Source: Lates calcarifer (lineage: Eukaryota > Chordata > Actinopteri > Centropomidae). Taken from it: a stretch of 64,000 nucleotides of DNA. Numbering within the stretch: the stretch's first letter is position 1; every line of letters starts with the position of its first letter. Below, in pieces: positions 49,337-63,500 of this stretch. Where the stretch lies: the NCBI RefSeq assembly GCF_001640805.2, contig NC_066843.1, positions 12,070,036-12,134,035 of the forward strand, given 5' to 3'. Position numbers and translations under genes: made by a program. The notes beneath the pieces are model-generated. The model searched no databases, was not told the DNA's origin, and saw nothing but the letters and a program-made list of their open reading frames with translations.

Positions 49337-52300
49337 ATGTTCGAGGAGCAGGCGACCAAGGTCAAGATCACATCTGTGGTGATCCTGGTGGGCATGTCGT
49401 CGATGCTGGCAGCGGTGGTCACCGACCACTGGGCCGTGCTCAGCCCACGGGTGGAGAAACTCAACGCCACCTGCGAGGCAGCCCACTTTGGCCTCTGGAG
49501 GCTCTGTAAGAAGAGCATCTTCATCGTGGAGGAGGACCCCCAGGGCAAAGGTTGCGGCCCCATCAGCTTACCTGGAGGTACGGAGCTGGGTAAAGTGCAC
49601 GGGGCTTAACATTTTTTGTTTGTTATGAAAATGTTTGCTATCTGGCTTGAAATAGTCCTGGAAGTGTAGACACAGTGAGGAGTTTTTACTCTTTTCTTAT
49701 GCTGGCAGAAAGGGGGCTAGAACCTGTTAAGAAATATTCATCCTGCAACATGAAGGTCAGAGTAGACAAAGTGTTGAATGTGGCGCTGTCTGCCATCGTC
49801 CTTGTATCACAGTTATAATTAAGCCTTGACTTCGACATATGGGGGTTTCATCTCCACACTTCACTTCAAAGTTCTCATTAATCCTTGCATATGCACCAGA
49901 AAAGAGCCGAGGCAAACTGTATTTAAGTTTTTTCGTGACATCAACAGTCTCGGCGTCAGTGTAACATTTAGCATAACATCACTTTTGGTCAGCCTTTCCT
50001 TTCACTCAAGTTCTCCCTGCCTCCATCCCTTGCTCCGTTCTCTCCTCTCTCTCTCTTTCTCACTCTCACACACACACACAAAGGCACATGCCAGCACATA
50101 CAGTATGTTGGCATGTGCATATGTTTGTGCACACAGACACACACAAACACAAACTTGTGTTTGGACTGAGTGTGTAACAGATCCTTACTGAACCATCATT
50201 ATCTTCCTGCAGAGGAAGTCTCCGAACAGACTGCCAATTAAGCGCACTCAAACAGCTGAAGTCAAGTGCGTAATGGAGGAGCATGGCGGCTATGCTTCAC
50301 GTTTAACACGACAAAAACATGAATCTGTTCTGTCTGGGTTGATGGACTCTCAGTGTAAGATGAGAAATAAGCCTCCTTTTCTCAAATTTTTCTGCTACTG
50401 TTTTTTTTTTTTTTTTTTTGGAGGGGATGATCTCTCAGATCATAATAGAAGGTGTTACATAATTTGTCAGCATACTGTTTGACTCTCACTGTACTGAAAT
50501 GTAAGACAATAATGCTATTTAACTTCTACATCTCATGTTCAGCCTGACTCACAGTGTCAAAGCAGAGCTGAGGTTGGCTTTGATCAAGAGAGATGCAATG
50601 ATTTTTTTTAAAGGATTCACTTAATTCAAGCAGTATTTTCTAATGCTGCTGATAAACCTTGGCTTCCACAACTCTGACTTAATTACAAGCGATAAAAAAA
50701 AAGACTAAAAACTGGGACAGGCTGCTTGGTGTGGCATCTGTGTCAAAAAGTAAAAAGGTCATCTTCGAGACACGAGTCAATTTCAAAAGTTCTTTCCCTT
50801 CTTTACATAACATTGTTGCATACAGTAAGCGATTTGAGATAAAGTCAGGTAAAAAGTATCTAAAAGTCTACTTCTCCAAAATAGGCCTGTAGCTTTAATG
50901 ACGAGCTCTCCTTGAAGAGAGCCAGCCCCGAGGGTAAACAGTGTCTCGCTGGCCTCTGGCTGTGTGTGCGCGTGCCTTGCAGCCTAACAGAGAGATTTCA
51001 CTCTGACTCTATCATTGACTTAGCCTCCGGCTCCAGCACCTCAGGATCAGTACAGGCCTTAATGAAGTGTGGCTTCCCGCTCCAGCTCATGAGTTAGAGT
51101 GTACCTGGGAGACTCGGGCGGGGGGGGATAGAGGCGGGGATGCCTCTGTTGATGGGGAAAGGGGGAGCACTTTCACAGTTGGGTGGGGGTGGGGGGTAGA
51201 GAGTAGTTTTATGTATTACATGTTGAGAACCCAGAAAAAGAGGGCCACTAGACTGAGAAGCCAATATACCAGAGGTATGACAGCTGCCTGTCATACAAAT
51301 GTGACAAGTATAGGGTATCGAGGGCCTCCAGAAAATATTCTTGGTGTAAATTGGAACCTGAAATTTCAATCTGTTTGTGAAGTCAGTCACTTGAGGAATG
51401 AAAGAAGGGCATATTGTAGCTGACAGACTCACAACTGCAATTTGATGAATGATCCAGTTACAATCTCCACAATCTGACAGCAGCAGTAAAACAGAGTTCA
51501 GATATCTGTACAGAATCCCAACTGAATTCCAACTGACGGACTGACTACAGAGGAGCCATCTCGCAGACTACACTTGTCGGCAGCTCAGCTTTCGGTGCAG
51601 CAAGGGGAGTTTGGCTTGACGCGCAGAGCTCCACCCTCCTCAAGTCTGTGAGTCTGTGTAGCGAGAAATATCCTCTGTTTTGTCAGAGGTCCCCATGGTT
51701 ACATTCTAACACCACAGTGGTGTGTCCTATGTTCAGATTATGAGTAATTCTCTGATATTACCTGAAAAGGTCCAGGGATTTGGCATGTGGCTTTTTGCTC
51801 CCACGCCAAGCCTAATGGTTCTGGTTATACAAGCCCATCATTCCCCATTTACAGCCCTGTCGTCGTCAGAGATGGATCTACCAGTGTGGTTGGTGTGTCC
51901 CTTGCCTAGGGGGTGGATCGCAACTTTCACACCACATGATGTGGAGATTGCATTTGGTGAGATGCCTGCTGGTCAGCTCCCACTTTCTGAAAGTGAGTTT
52001 TACTGACTGTTCTTGCCGGGTGAAGCTGAGGCTTGTGGGCAAAAGGCTAAACGCAAACGTGTTAGTTTGCCGATTGTCCTCCAGTGGCCAACAAAAGGCA
52101 TCTAAAAGCATTTTGTCTTAATGACGGGCGCCTTCTCTGCTGACACCCCACTGGTCAGTCTGCCAGGGTTGGTGTAGCTTGACAACAGAGAGAGAATGAG
52201 AGAGAAATATAGGCGCTCTCTGACCTCAGCGGTTTGCTTCTTCCTTGATAGAGTGCTATCAGGAACGGCAGCTTGGCTGAGTACTGAAGACTTGGCTAGA

Positions 52301-55300
52301 CTGCACACTTGGAGTGCAATTTCACCTGTATAATAGTGTTTCACATGTGATAAGTCCACGTGTGTTTTTTGTAAGGGGAGCTTCTGGCTGCACTTAACAA
52401 GCCAGTCAGCCTCATGCAATGACATTAACACTTTGTGACAGGGTCTGCATCATGGAGTAATTGTTTCCAATATTAAACCTATAATAACATTGGACAGTTC
52501 TGAAGAAGTACTGAGATATTTTGGCTCAATTAGCAAGAAGACAGTGGTGCAAAATGCACTGAACATTTACTTTTATTGGTAGGTTGTAAGATGCTGTGTG
52601 AGGTTCTGGAGGCAAACACAGCTCTAATACAGTTTTTGATGGATCTACACTGGCCACTGAGTTTAGAGCTTAATGGACTGGCTAAAATTACCAGCTTTAC
52701 TTTGCCTGCTTCTCAATTTAATATGCATTGTAGGTCGATTATTGAACAGATAAGCAATGCACAGTGGTGTAAAAAAAAATAAATAAACAAGCTGATCGAG
52801 AGTGCGCAATAACAGATAACATCCTTGATTAACAGTATACCCAAGCAAGCAGCGGTGATTGGACTTAATAACACACATTTGCATTTTCCCAAAGAGAGGG
52901 AGAGTTAGTCGTCAAGAGGCACGTACACAAACACTTTTTCATATATGCACAATTACACTGCTTTTGTGAAAGGCTTGCATAACAACGGCAGCAAAGCAGC
53001 GAACCCAAATGACTTTTGAAATTAGCTTCCCACAAATGACGCACGACAGCTTGAGTGCTGTAAAAATCAAACAAACGCTTTCTGGATCACATCATGATGC
53101 CACTCGGCTGGGGAAATAAAGAGTGTAAATGGTGCTTTCCTGTGTATGCGTGTGTTCCTGCACATATGTGTGCAAAGAAGCAAGGGGAGAGAGTTTATTA
53201 TCAGAGATGTCTTAGAGCTTCTGAGTGGTCAAGAATGGCATTTTCCAGGAAAGAGATTAGCCTGAGAGCACTTACACCTTCAAAGAAAAAAAAAAAATCT
53301 TCCTCCTCTGCTTCTTTCAGTGACACAATGCTCGACTGGTGTCCCCAGTGCATACCCTCAAAAGCTCCGATGTCACCTTGAACCACCATTTCTACCTTGC
53401 TCAGTTATTTCTCTCTAGTCTGCCAGGTTCTTGCTTCAAGTGCAGATCCACAACTGTGGAGGTGTAGTGCTGATTTGCCATTCAGAAAACAAGTTAAATG
53501 TTCAAAACTTGACTGAATCATTCCCCATTATGTAAATTTGACACATAAAAGGTAATACATATTCAGAGATAGCTGCTGCCACCTCTTACATAATGTGATG
53601 CTGGGATGCGGTCAGTGGTGGCCATGACGATGACAGTCAAACTTTGTGTTTGTGTTTGTGTTTCGCATTTCCTGATAAAGGTCAGGCCACACACACAAAC
53701 ACACGCATGCACGTACGTACAGGATCATGAGGGCTGTGAGGACTCTCCTGTGCTGTTGTGTCCCAGTTATCAGAGCTCCTAGTGGAATAGCCATTCAAAT
53801 ACCACCACCCATCCTATTCACATTGACCCAGAATTAGTCGGTCGTTCTGCCTGGCTAGAAAAAGAACAGCCACCCCCACTTTCATCACCTAAAAAAGCCA
53901 TCTCCTGCAAAAGAAATGGAAGTCATTTTCAAGACGTTAATCATTTTCACAGTTGTTGTTGTATGTAAAAACATGGAAATATTAAACTAATTCAGTTGTT
54001 GATGCTGTTGATGCTGTTGATGCCTCTTCATCTCCCCTCAAAACTTTCAAGGATAAATACAGAGTGGGTGGAAGGAGGGACATGAGCAGACATGAGCCGA
54101 CTGAAAACCATATGAATATCAAACTGAAAGAGGAATGAAATAAAAAGTTGAGGTGACAGGTCTAATGACAGGTGGAAAGGGGAGAATGGAAAGGAAGAAA
54201 AGTGCAAAGGAGAAGCTGCATATCAAAGAGAGGAGGTGGCAGCAGAGTTTAATGGAAAGAGGGGAAACTAAAATGACAGGCGATACCTCGTTCTAATCAC
54301 TCTCCCCACCCAGAACTAAATTTCCCCATTAACCAGATGCAAGGTCAAAGATACGCACCCAGATGGTCTCCTCCACCCTGAATGTTCACCATGTAGACTT
54401 GCTTTTTTTTAAAAAAAGAAGAAAAAAAAAGAAAGAAACATTTTTTTAGGCACTGTTGTTAACTTTCATAACAAAATGTGGGCGTTTATGCTGTATTCAT
54501 ATCGTAGCTCCACTTAATATAAATGTGGTGTTCTCCTTTAGCAGCCGAGTAACAGTATGATGTAAGACACATAATTACATGACTACAAAAGTTTTCCAAT
54601 TTTCTGCCCTCGCATACTGAGGCAGTGACAAAATGTAGCAAGGTGGTTAAATCACTTAAATGAATCACACCTGTGCAAGTGCTCTTCCTGTCTTCTGTGT
54701 GTTTTAGCACCAAGATAAAATACTGAGGAAAGCCAGACATTCTCCTGATACATTTCCTAGAAGTGCTACATTTTGGCTTGATTTTTGAAATGATGTGAAA
54801 TGGTTGGACTACATTTAGAAAAATCACGGCAAGGGTTTGGAAACTATAACTCCTGAACAGCAACTGTCCACTCAAATATAATTAGACACAGTAGGCTGGT
54901 CAAGCTTTGGATTTTACCACAGTGAAACAGTGGTCTTAGGGTTCTAATACAGGAAATACCTCATATATAAAGAGCTCAGAGAGAGGTGTCTTTTGTTATC
55001 TTTATTTTTCATCACCTTTCAAAAACACAAGAGCAGAGGTATAAAAAGCGGAGTACATATGCTGCAAATGTTAGCATGCTCAGCTAACTAGCTCAATTGC
55101 TGAAGTTGTAATCTAGTATCATTTCCAAAAGCAATTGGAATGTTATTAGCTAACCAAATGAGGGGTTACATATGAATGGTGCCAGCACCGCCTGGGTGCA
55201 CTTCTCATTTTATATTGTAAAACTTGTATTGTATTTTTAATTCCACAATTATTTTACATTGACAGTTGCTGTATCAGCAACAAGTTAACCCTGCAACATC

Positions 55301-56308
55301 CATGCCACAATGCATAGGTATAAAATGCCTTTCATGGAAAATAGAACTGTTAGAAACTGTAATAAGCGTTGGAGTCTGTACCTGATGAAATGATCACTAC
55401 ACGTGGGTTCCCATTGTTCAGTTTTCTCCTGCCCACTTCTAGCACGTTTTATGCTAGTAATCCATTTTTGTTGTCTTTCAGGATCTTTGGAAATCCAATA
55501 AAATGCTCTCTTCTTTGCTTGTCCTCAACTACTCTGGCATCCTGGGGCACAACAGTTTTGTAACAGTGCATGCTTTCAAACTATCCAGAGTTGATTAGAA
55601 TGAATACTTATATTTTTAATTAAAATGATATATCACAATACTACAGATTAGTTTTCAAACAACCCATAGAAGTATAGCTTATGTTTGCTAGCTACAGCTG
55701 ATAAAACCGGCCAGCAACAACAATTAAACACAGTTGTACGCTAGACATGCTGCTTTTGTTTACTTTTGTGTGAAATGGAAGATATGCTGTTTTAAAAAAA
55801 AGAAATTACTGTGAATTTTGAGTGGCAAATCTGGCACCAGTACCACTGTAAACTGCATTAGCTGTGCGACGCCAGAATGGAAAACCTGTCAGACATAGCA
55901 ACAGTAACTAAGGGGGGCGGGGCAAAAAAAAAAACCTTTAAAAAGATCTAATGTTCTGTCACTGGACTCAGCAATATCCTTCTTAATTCATCAGGATTCA
56001 GCAGATACATAATGGCTCAGTCTGAAGCTTCCTCAGTATAAATCAAAGGTCTTTCTGTTTCTAGTCTGTCTTGTGTGTTGAGCAGATAATAGTCCTCACA
56101 GAGAAATCTCATAGCCACACCCAAACACATATTACCTTTGATTAGCTTAGTCTCTGAGGTGAAGACATGTAATGAGAGATGGCTAATGAAAATAACATAT
56201 TTGCAGATCCAAGCTGCACTGTGACCCCACCTCCAATTCTTCCTACTTCCAACCTGTCCATCCCCTCAAAGACACACACATGCACACACACGCACATACA
56301 CACAGAAA

Positions 56309-56342
<34 letters not shown>

Positions 56343-56523
56343 CAGAGATGCACACATGCATGCACACACTCCCCTTGATATGCCTTTACATGAGTAAATA
56401 GATAGGACTAGCCAAGACCTGCAGCAGCCTGTTGCTAGGTTACCTCTTTAGTGATTCTTTCTCATCCTGGGTAACAAACAGCTCCTCTGTTGCCTGGTAC
56501 ACACATACATACACATAGTATAT

Positions 56524-56592
<69 letters not shown>

Positions 56593-59500
56593 TCGTCCAT
56601 CTCTGTGTGGACAGAGAGAGCACCTGTCTGCTTTATGGGTTTAATCTCAGCGAGAAAGGATGGTGAGTGGAGGAAAGAGGGGACACTCACTTGGCCTTTA
56701 TGTCCTCTCCACCCCTCCCTCTCAGCCCAGCTGCCCTTAGAGATGGCAAATAGATAGATGGATGTGTGGGAAATGACTGCACCCTGGAATCGTTTTTCTA
56801 TATGAGGCTATATTGAAGATTGTGGTCAAAGGACTAGAGTTTGGACCAGCAAAGTGCAGAAATTCATCATTTCTGTGTAGAAATGAGCATGAACTGAGAA
56901 GTAAACACAGCCAACAAGGAGGACAGTGAAGGATTTGAGTTTAAGACATTTTATTTTAGGATGATGGCAAAACCCAGAACACTGCTGTGATTTGGAAGGT
57001 GGTGTTGTGCATCTGATCAAACAGCCAGAGAGGAACTATAACAGTTGTGCATGCTGATTCTTTACCAATTTAGAAACAAGAACTATGTGTGGTTTTGTGC
57101 TTGGATAACACATAACACACACTTTATACTTGCTTTTCTGGTACAGTGTGTACAAAGTTTGAATCTTAAAGAAGAGTTACAACTGTAAAAAAAAAAAAAA
57201 AAAAAAAACATGGTACCATGGTCAGCATTATCAAAAAGAATATTCATTTTCAAATGCCCTTTCCACAAAGTAAAATGAATTAGATTGAGATCCCTGAACA
57301 CAAAAGTGGAAAATGTTTTAAACCGGTGGGAATTTATTACTAATTTGGTGCATAGTATATCATTTATTTAGGTTAAAATTATAGTAACTCATTGTGAATC
57401 CCTCATGAAGTTTTAAAATTGTGAGGTTATGAATAATTCAGTTCAATTCTTGAAATTAGTTTTTGTCAAAGATGTAAGGTTTCTAGATGTGTAAGACATA
57501 AGGCTTGTAAAGACCTCTTACTTTTTAAATATAATGATTGAATAACTTTGCTATAGGTGAAAATTAAGTAGCTGAATCCATGTAAAAGTATTATTCAGGC
57601 TAGTAGTGACACACCAACCCAGAATTCCTGGTTAAAATAAATTATAAGGCCATACAATGGCTGCTTGTCTCATTAATATGTGTCTACTGTAGCTTTCTAA
57701 TGGGATCCAACATTTACCATTTACATTGATTGGTATAGAACCTGAGCTATCCCTCCTGTTTCATCTCCTTCTCTCTGTCTCCCTCTTTCTCACCCTCCTG
57801 TCTCACCAGCAAAAAACTGCTCCTACTTCAAACACTTTACGTCGGGGGAAGAAGCTGAAGTATTTGAAGTCAAGACCCAAAAAGGTGGGTGCCTTCTCAC
57901 TGCCACCCAGACTACACGCTGGAACACATCCTGTGAAAAAATATAACAGAAACCGTTTCTAGAGGAATAAAAGGAAAGGAGGTGTACAGTAAACAGGGAG
58001 AACAGCATTCTCTACATGGATACAAGCTCACACGTATCACATACCCTCATTATATAAAGCACAACGTGTGGAAATGCATGCATGTCGTGTGTAAGACCCC
58101 AGCGATATACAACACTCCAACCTTGTCTTCTACAATTCCTTTCTTATACAACTAATTTGCAATAGCAAATACATTTCTTAGAAAATCCCAATGCTGCTTG
58201 TTGTTTTAGTTACAATGCATACCATCCCTCATATCAGATGAGAAGGAACTCTGTTACAGTGTCCTCTGATTCTCACCTTCTTATCTTCCCTGCTTTAGCG
58301 GGATTGCGTTCAAAGTAAACATATTTCCAGGAAACAGCTCTTTTGTTCTTCTGATGGTTAGCCGACCCGTTCAGCTTCTGACAGACACAGAAGAGCACGC
58401 AAGGAAACATGAAGGATCATGCAGCTAGATACCCATAAAGGCATGCATTACACATTTACAGACAGGTCACAAATGAATGGACAAACCGACATATGAGCCT
58501 CCAGGGCAGTTTCAGTGCTGTCGGACAGCCCAAAATCTCCCATAGGTGTTCAGTTGGGTTTAGAACTGGTGACTGTGAATCCCGTAGCAGATGATTCACA
58601 TCATATTTACTGATGTATTTCCCATAGATCTAAATGTAGATATCACTTTAGTCACTGTTCCTATTGAAACAGTAGCCAGTTGGAAAAAGAAAAGTCCCTT
58701 CGATCTTTCCTTCTTGCCATTTTGACACAAAAATCTGAATCAACTTGGCAGGCTCAGTATTTTTATACATGCCACACTGCTTAATTTTACCATGCAGTGT
58801 ACCTGTATGGAACCTTCTGCATTCGTTGTGTTTCTCCTCGCATCTATCTCTCAGGTTTTTCCTTTAATTCATCACCTGAATTTCCCGTATGTCATGTGAA
58901 GGTGAAAGGGGGATACAGTGAGAAGTGCAGTGACAGACATGGCCTGTAGTATCATCTACAAACTTCTACACAGAATAAATGAAATGAATTATCTGCAAAT
59001 CTGTTGGTGTAACATAACAGAGAGCAAAAGCAAATAGAGTTCTGGCAAAAACACGCACACATACAATGCATAAAAGTGCTCACATGGGCTTTCGCACACA
59101 TGCATTCCCACACATACCAACAGTCTTCAAACAGACACAGAATGAGTGTGACCTACACTGGAGAGGCTGAGTGAAAGGTTATTTTACACATTAGTGTTAT
59201 TCCGCAGTTGGTGGGGAGCTGAAATGGAATAGGCTGCTCCAAGGATCATTTCTATCACAGTTGGAGTGTTACAGAGAAGGAAAGTCTAGATTATCTTTAT
59301 CTGACAAACACACAGGAGGAGAGGCAAGCAGGAAGAGAGAGGGATGTTCTAATCATCTTGTTATAAGCCTTCAGCATCTTATCTGCTATGCAAATGGCAT
59401 TATTGCCAGTTTGGATAAATGACTGTTGTTTTTCAAGTGAGGCTAATTTAAAGGCTAATTATCTGTGTCATAACTCGCCTGAGTGCTATATTGAAACAAT

Positions 59501-59647
59501 TATTATGTAAACGATACGCAACCTCCCCTTCTGTTCCTACCCACTCTCTCAATTTTTAATCGCTACCACTTTGTTGTCTCTGCTTCTTAAATCTCCTTCC
59601 CTCTCTTTCTCACACACTCTTCCCTCCTCGCTGCTTTCTCTATCTTG

Positions 59648-59684
<37 letters not shown>

Positions 59685-60557
59685 CTTTCCTTTTTTTCTC
59701 CTCTTTCCTCAGAGTACAATATCTCAGCAGCAGCCATCGCCATATTCAGTCTGTTCTTCATGATCCTGGGCACTCTCTGTGTCATCTTCTCCTTCGGGAA
59801 GGGGCGGGATTACCTGCTCCGGCCTGCCGGGATGTTCTTTGCCTTCGCAGGTCAGATGTAACAGATAATGTAAATCATAGACCAGGCTTTGTCTGGTACT
59901 CTTGTCTCTTTGCTCAGCTTGAAATGAAGTGTGTATTCGTCGTGCACAACTTCCACCTTTTTTCTTTTGGTGATGAATATCACTGATGCAGCTGATTTAA
60001 CAAAGAGTTGACAAAGCTGATTTTTCACTGACAAGTTTTTTTGGAGGTGGTGAGTGCTGATGGAGCTGATGTTGCTCTGGAACAACATTTCAAAAATATC
60101 TGAAAGTATCAAATTAACTGTGATGGGTGTGATCTCCCATGTATCGATCACATTTGCTGTTACAGACTCAAAGTTGAAATAAAAATGACAATCCTGTGGT
60201 GTAAATGTGGAGCTGTAACAGCATTTGATTGAACAATTTTGACAACCACAATTGCCATGAATGCAAGTGAAGCATCTGCTTCTCTCAGCCCATTACAACC
60301 TGTTCTTTCTGCTTTGGCACGCAGGCCTTTGCATCATCATTTCTGTTGAGGTAATGCGCCAGTCTGTCAAACGCATGATCGACAGCGATGAGACCATCTG
60401 GATCGAGTACCACTACTCCTGGTCCTTTACCTGCGCCTGCGCCTCCTTCACCCTGCTCATCCTCAGCGGAGTTGCCCTGCTCCTCATCTCCATGCCCCAC
60501 ATGCCACGTAATCCCTGGGAGACCTGCATGGACGCTGAGCCTGACACCTTAGATTAG
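49337..60557 (+). CDS. cacng1: CACNG1, gamma-1 subunit of the skeletal-muscle L-type Ca2+ channel
   Basis: Gamma-1 is an accessory subunit of the dihydropyridine receptor in muscle T-tubules and reduces Ca2+ current (family knowledge). Exons are 49337-49577, 57810-57884, 59713-59850 and 60325-60557, all introns phase 1; 228 aa (human 222). TM1 is about residues 9-29. VVTDHWAVLSP, sequon N43AT, GLW at 52-54 and cysteines 46, 57, 73 and 84 mark the claudin-type loop. TM2 is about 108-131 (YNISAAAIAIFSLFFMILGT), then GRDYLLRPAGMFFAFAGLC leads into TM3; TM4 is about 184-207. RMPRNPWE-type HMPRNPWETCMDAEP near the C-terminus is diagnostic of gamma-1. The first loop is a few residues longer than in mammals. 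There is no PDZ ligand, as expected for gamma-1. Intron 1 is 8.2 kb; an in-frame methionine upstream is absent. Confidence 0.97.
49578..55686. other. cacng1 intron 1, 5' part
   Basis: No coding exon. Contains poly(T) at 50401-50419, G-rich DNA at 51115-51200, and short GATGCTGTT-type tandem units near 53997-54022. Otherwise AT-rich unique DNA. Confidence 0.5.
55687..55913. repeat. dispersed repeat, copy B
   Basis: Diverged relative of 38397-38615 in the same orientation, ending CATAGCAACAGTAACTAAGG. A further word shared within the window, CTGCAAATGTTA followed by CAGCTAACTA, occurs at 55071-55090 and 62170-62200 and may belong to the same family. Confidence 0.6.
56306..56342. repeat. (GA)n microsatellite
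   Basis: GA repeat with one interruption, next to a short CA run, in cacng1 intron 1. Confidence 0.95.
56525..56588. repeat. (CA)n microsatellite
   Basis: 64-base uninterrupted CA repeat in cacng1 intron 1. Confidence 0.97.
57187..57208. repeat. poly(A) tract
   Basis: 22 A residues in cacng1 intron 1, with no SINE body recognised upstream. Confidence 0.95.
57885..59649. other. cacng1 intron 2
   Basis: No coding exon. The stretch 59345-59515 is AT-rich, repeat-free and looks like a candidate conserved non-coding element. The intron ends in a long pyrimidine tract. Confidence 0.5.
59650..59680. repeat. (TC)n microsatellite in a splice pyrimidine tract
   Basis: The TC repeat lies 32 bases before the acceptor AG of cacng1 exon 3 (59711-59712), extending its polypyrimidine tract. 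Length changes here could affect exon 3 recognition. Confidence 0.9.
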
Positions 60558-63500
60558 CCACAGGTGATGCAACAGATGCACGTCTGAGGAGCTGGTGAAA
60601 ATGACAAAAAAAAACCTAACAAAAAAAAAAACACAAGTAGCCCTTTAACTTCCTATCCTGTCCCACATATTTATCATTTCAGCAAGCTCCTTTCCAAAGC
60701 ATTTAAAAGTTTTTAGCCTGATTTCCCACCTTCCAGATGTCCACTGGTTTTAGTTCATGTGAGTGAAATATCCAAAATCTGCTCGGAGAGACTTGCATGC
60801 TAGATAACCACAGCAAAAACAATGACGTTCAAGTTGTCGTCACACAGAATGCGTGTGTTTAAGAGTTGAGGGATAATTACGTCACATCTGAGACCTATAC
60901 TTTTTTTTTTAAAGCAAGACTTTATCAAACTAGCATTAGATTTTTTCACAAGGTCCATGTATGCCTACTGTTTGTGTGTATCAATTTGTCTCATAAATAC
61001 AATGCTTTTCAGCAGCAGTGTCTGAGCTTTCCGCCAGCACCTGAACACACCACGTGAACCCTGCATGTAATTGCATTACCACATGACAAAAAAAGAAAGA
61101 AAGAAAGAAATTTGAGTGAAAAACAAGGCAACTTAGTGTCCACTGTGATAGATCACCTGTTTGAAGCAAGGTTAAAATTTTGTTCATAATTTACTAAAAT
61201 TAACTGCAACCAGTGGATGACTGGAAATGAAAGGTAGATCCATCTAGAGACTTTGGAAAATGTTCATGCACAAACAATTTGTAGCAAACATGAATCATCC
61301 TTTAACACTTGATCTGATCGGTTAATGTATTTGGTTTATAAAGTGCAACAATGAAGAGTTTTTGACACAGTACAACGCAAAGAATCCCAAACTGTCGGTC
61401 AGTCATGTAAAAAAATACGATTTAAACTTGTATATGTTCATGATTGTCTATTTTCACAGCAGCTGAACTGTCCATCTGTCACTCCAATGAAAGTAAAATG
61501 ATTTTCAGATGATGAACTAGAACTAGAACTACTTTAAAAAAAAAAAAAAACAGTATGACAACAAACAGGCAACACATTATGTGATCAAACCTTAAGAATT
61601 AATAAATCAAATTAGGGAGGAATAAAAGACCAGGCACGATTTACACACACACACAAAAAAAAAAACATAAAACTGGACTATACCTGATACAAACAGTGAG
61701 TCATTGAGTCATTATACTGTAACACAAAGTGAAGAAGTGAATTGTTGTAATGGGCTACTGTCACTGCTGTCTTTTCTTTTTTCTCCAAGGACTTTCTACA
61801 ATCAATCTGTGCCATTCATTGTCTCCTGAGAGACGACTTGCCTGATTCTCCCTCATTGACATCAGTCATTGATTTCAGGTCAATGTTCAAGACCTCTGGT
61901 GACTCAGGTCCAGGAGCTCTGATCCATAATATTGTCCATAATATTTGCTGAGGGTTTTGCTTTGAATGTTAGAAAATGTAAACTGCTTTTAGTGGAAAAA
62001 AACAAAGATACTAATAAAAGCAACTACCCATTTGCTAGACCGCCACCCTGAACAGTGACTGTCCAGTCAATACTCAGTGTAGAGAGAGTATGGATGTTGG
62101 TTTCTTCCTTAATATATCTCCAAAACCAAACACACAAGCACAAATGTGTAAGAATTGGATTTAACATAAGCTGCAAATGTTACCATTTCCAGCTAACTAA
62201 CTAGCACATCCACTGTGTTTCACTGTGTGAAAACCAGTCCTGGATGCAACAACATAAGAGTGAAGGTGTGGCTTAATTTAAACTTTGTCACATGGAGAGC
62301 TGAGGTGAAACCTGAACTTCATGTTCAGCTCCAGAAGTGAGAAAACCTCCTTCAAAATCCCACTTACATTTTTAACATCACAGGAGCGAACACTGTAAAA
62401 GTTTTTTGATGCAGAGACTACTAGAACACTGAAAAAAAAATCACTTTAGAAGAAACCATTGGTGAGTTTTGGATATGGATGAAACCACTTTACAATGAAA
62501 TATCCACGCTGCTGTACTTGTAGTTTTATTTTACTGTGTATTTTTATTATTTATCTTATTTAGGAGCTGTAGTTTTTTGGATCCAAGAAGGTTTTCCAGT
62601 AACCAGTGCTGCAGTGAAAGGTGATTTGTCTTTGAATACGGAGAGAACTCTCCAGAAACACATTTAGATTTTCACAAAAACCAATGAAACAAATGCTAAA
62701 TGAGTGATTGTATTGAGCTATTGAAGCTATGGAGGCTAGTCTGGATGTTATGTCATAACTTTGGCTCTCTATAACTGTGGGTTATGAAGCATATCTTCAC
62801 ATAAAATATATCATAAACATCCATATAGGATTTATTTCAAATGTAGAAAAAAAAAATAGATGTCTGTGGCACTTATGATTTTCATTTGCAATGCTACAGC
62901 CTATTAAATGATATTACTTTTCTTTTGGGGCCATATATACCTAAAGCTAAAATATATAGGATAAGTATGACACAGATGACTTTTTCATTTAATTATTGCC
63001 TATGATTGTGAAATAGTACCTTAAAGCTTGAAGATTTTTCTGTTCTGTAGACAACTACTGTATATTGTTGCTGTCAGATGAAAACCCCATTCAGACCAAC
63101 AGCCTTTCTTTTTAGTGGCTTTTTCTTTTGTCATGTTCAAATCATAGACAAACTTTTCAGTTCTAGTACAATCAATAAAAACACGAAAATCAGATTTCAT
63201 CTGACAGCAGTAATTTTTTATTTCCTGTGTGGATTTTACACAAGGGTTGTATATTGTTAGCAAAATGGACATCTCCTTCTAACATGTTATTTTTACAGTG
63301 AGTCACTCTGGCCCCGAAGTCATTCAGCTGGTGCAGGTGCAGTGAAATTAAAGTTCCTTAAATGATGTCGTTTCACAGGGGAACACAAGAAGAAATGATT
63401 ACATTTAGCTCTGAGGTCCTACTGAGAAGAACATTTCCACTTTTCTTACTGCAATTGAAAAAGTTACTCAACCATTGTACAGGTTTATATTGTTAAAAAA

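Noticed and set aside
48838..49509. A 223-codon open frame overlapping cacng1 exon 1
   Set aside because: It overlaps the real exon in another frame, has low-complexity purine- and CA-rich composition, and no homology to a known family.
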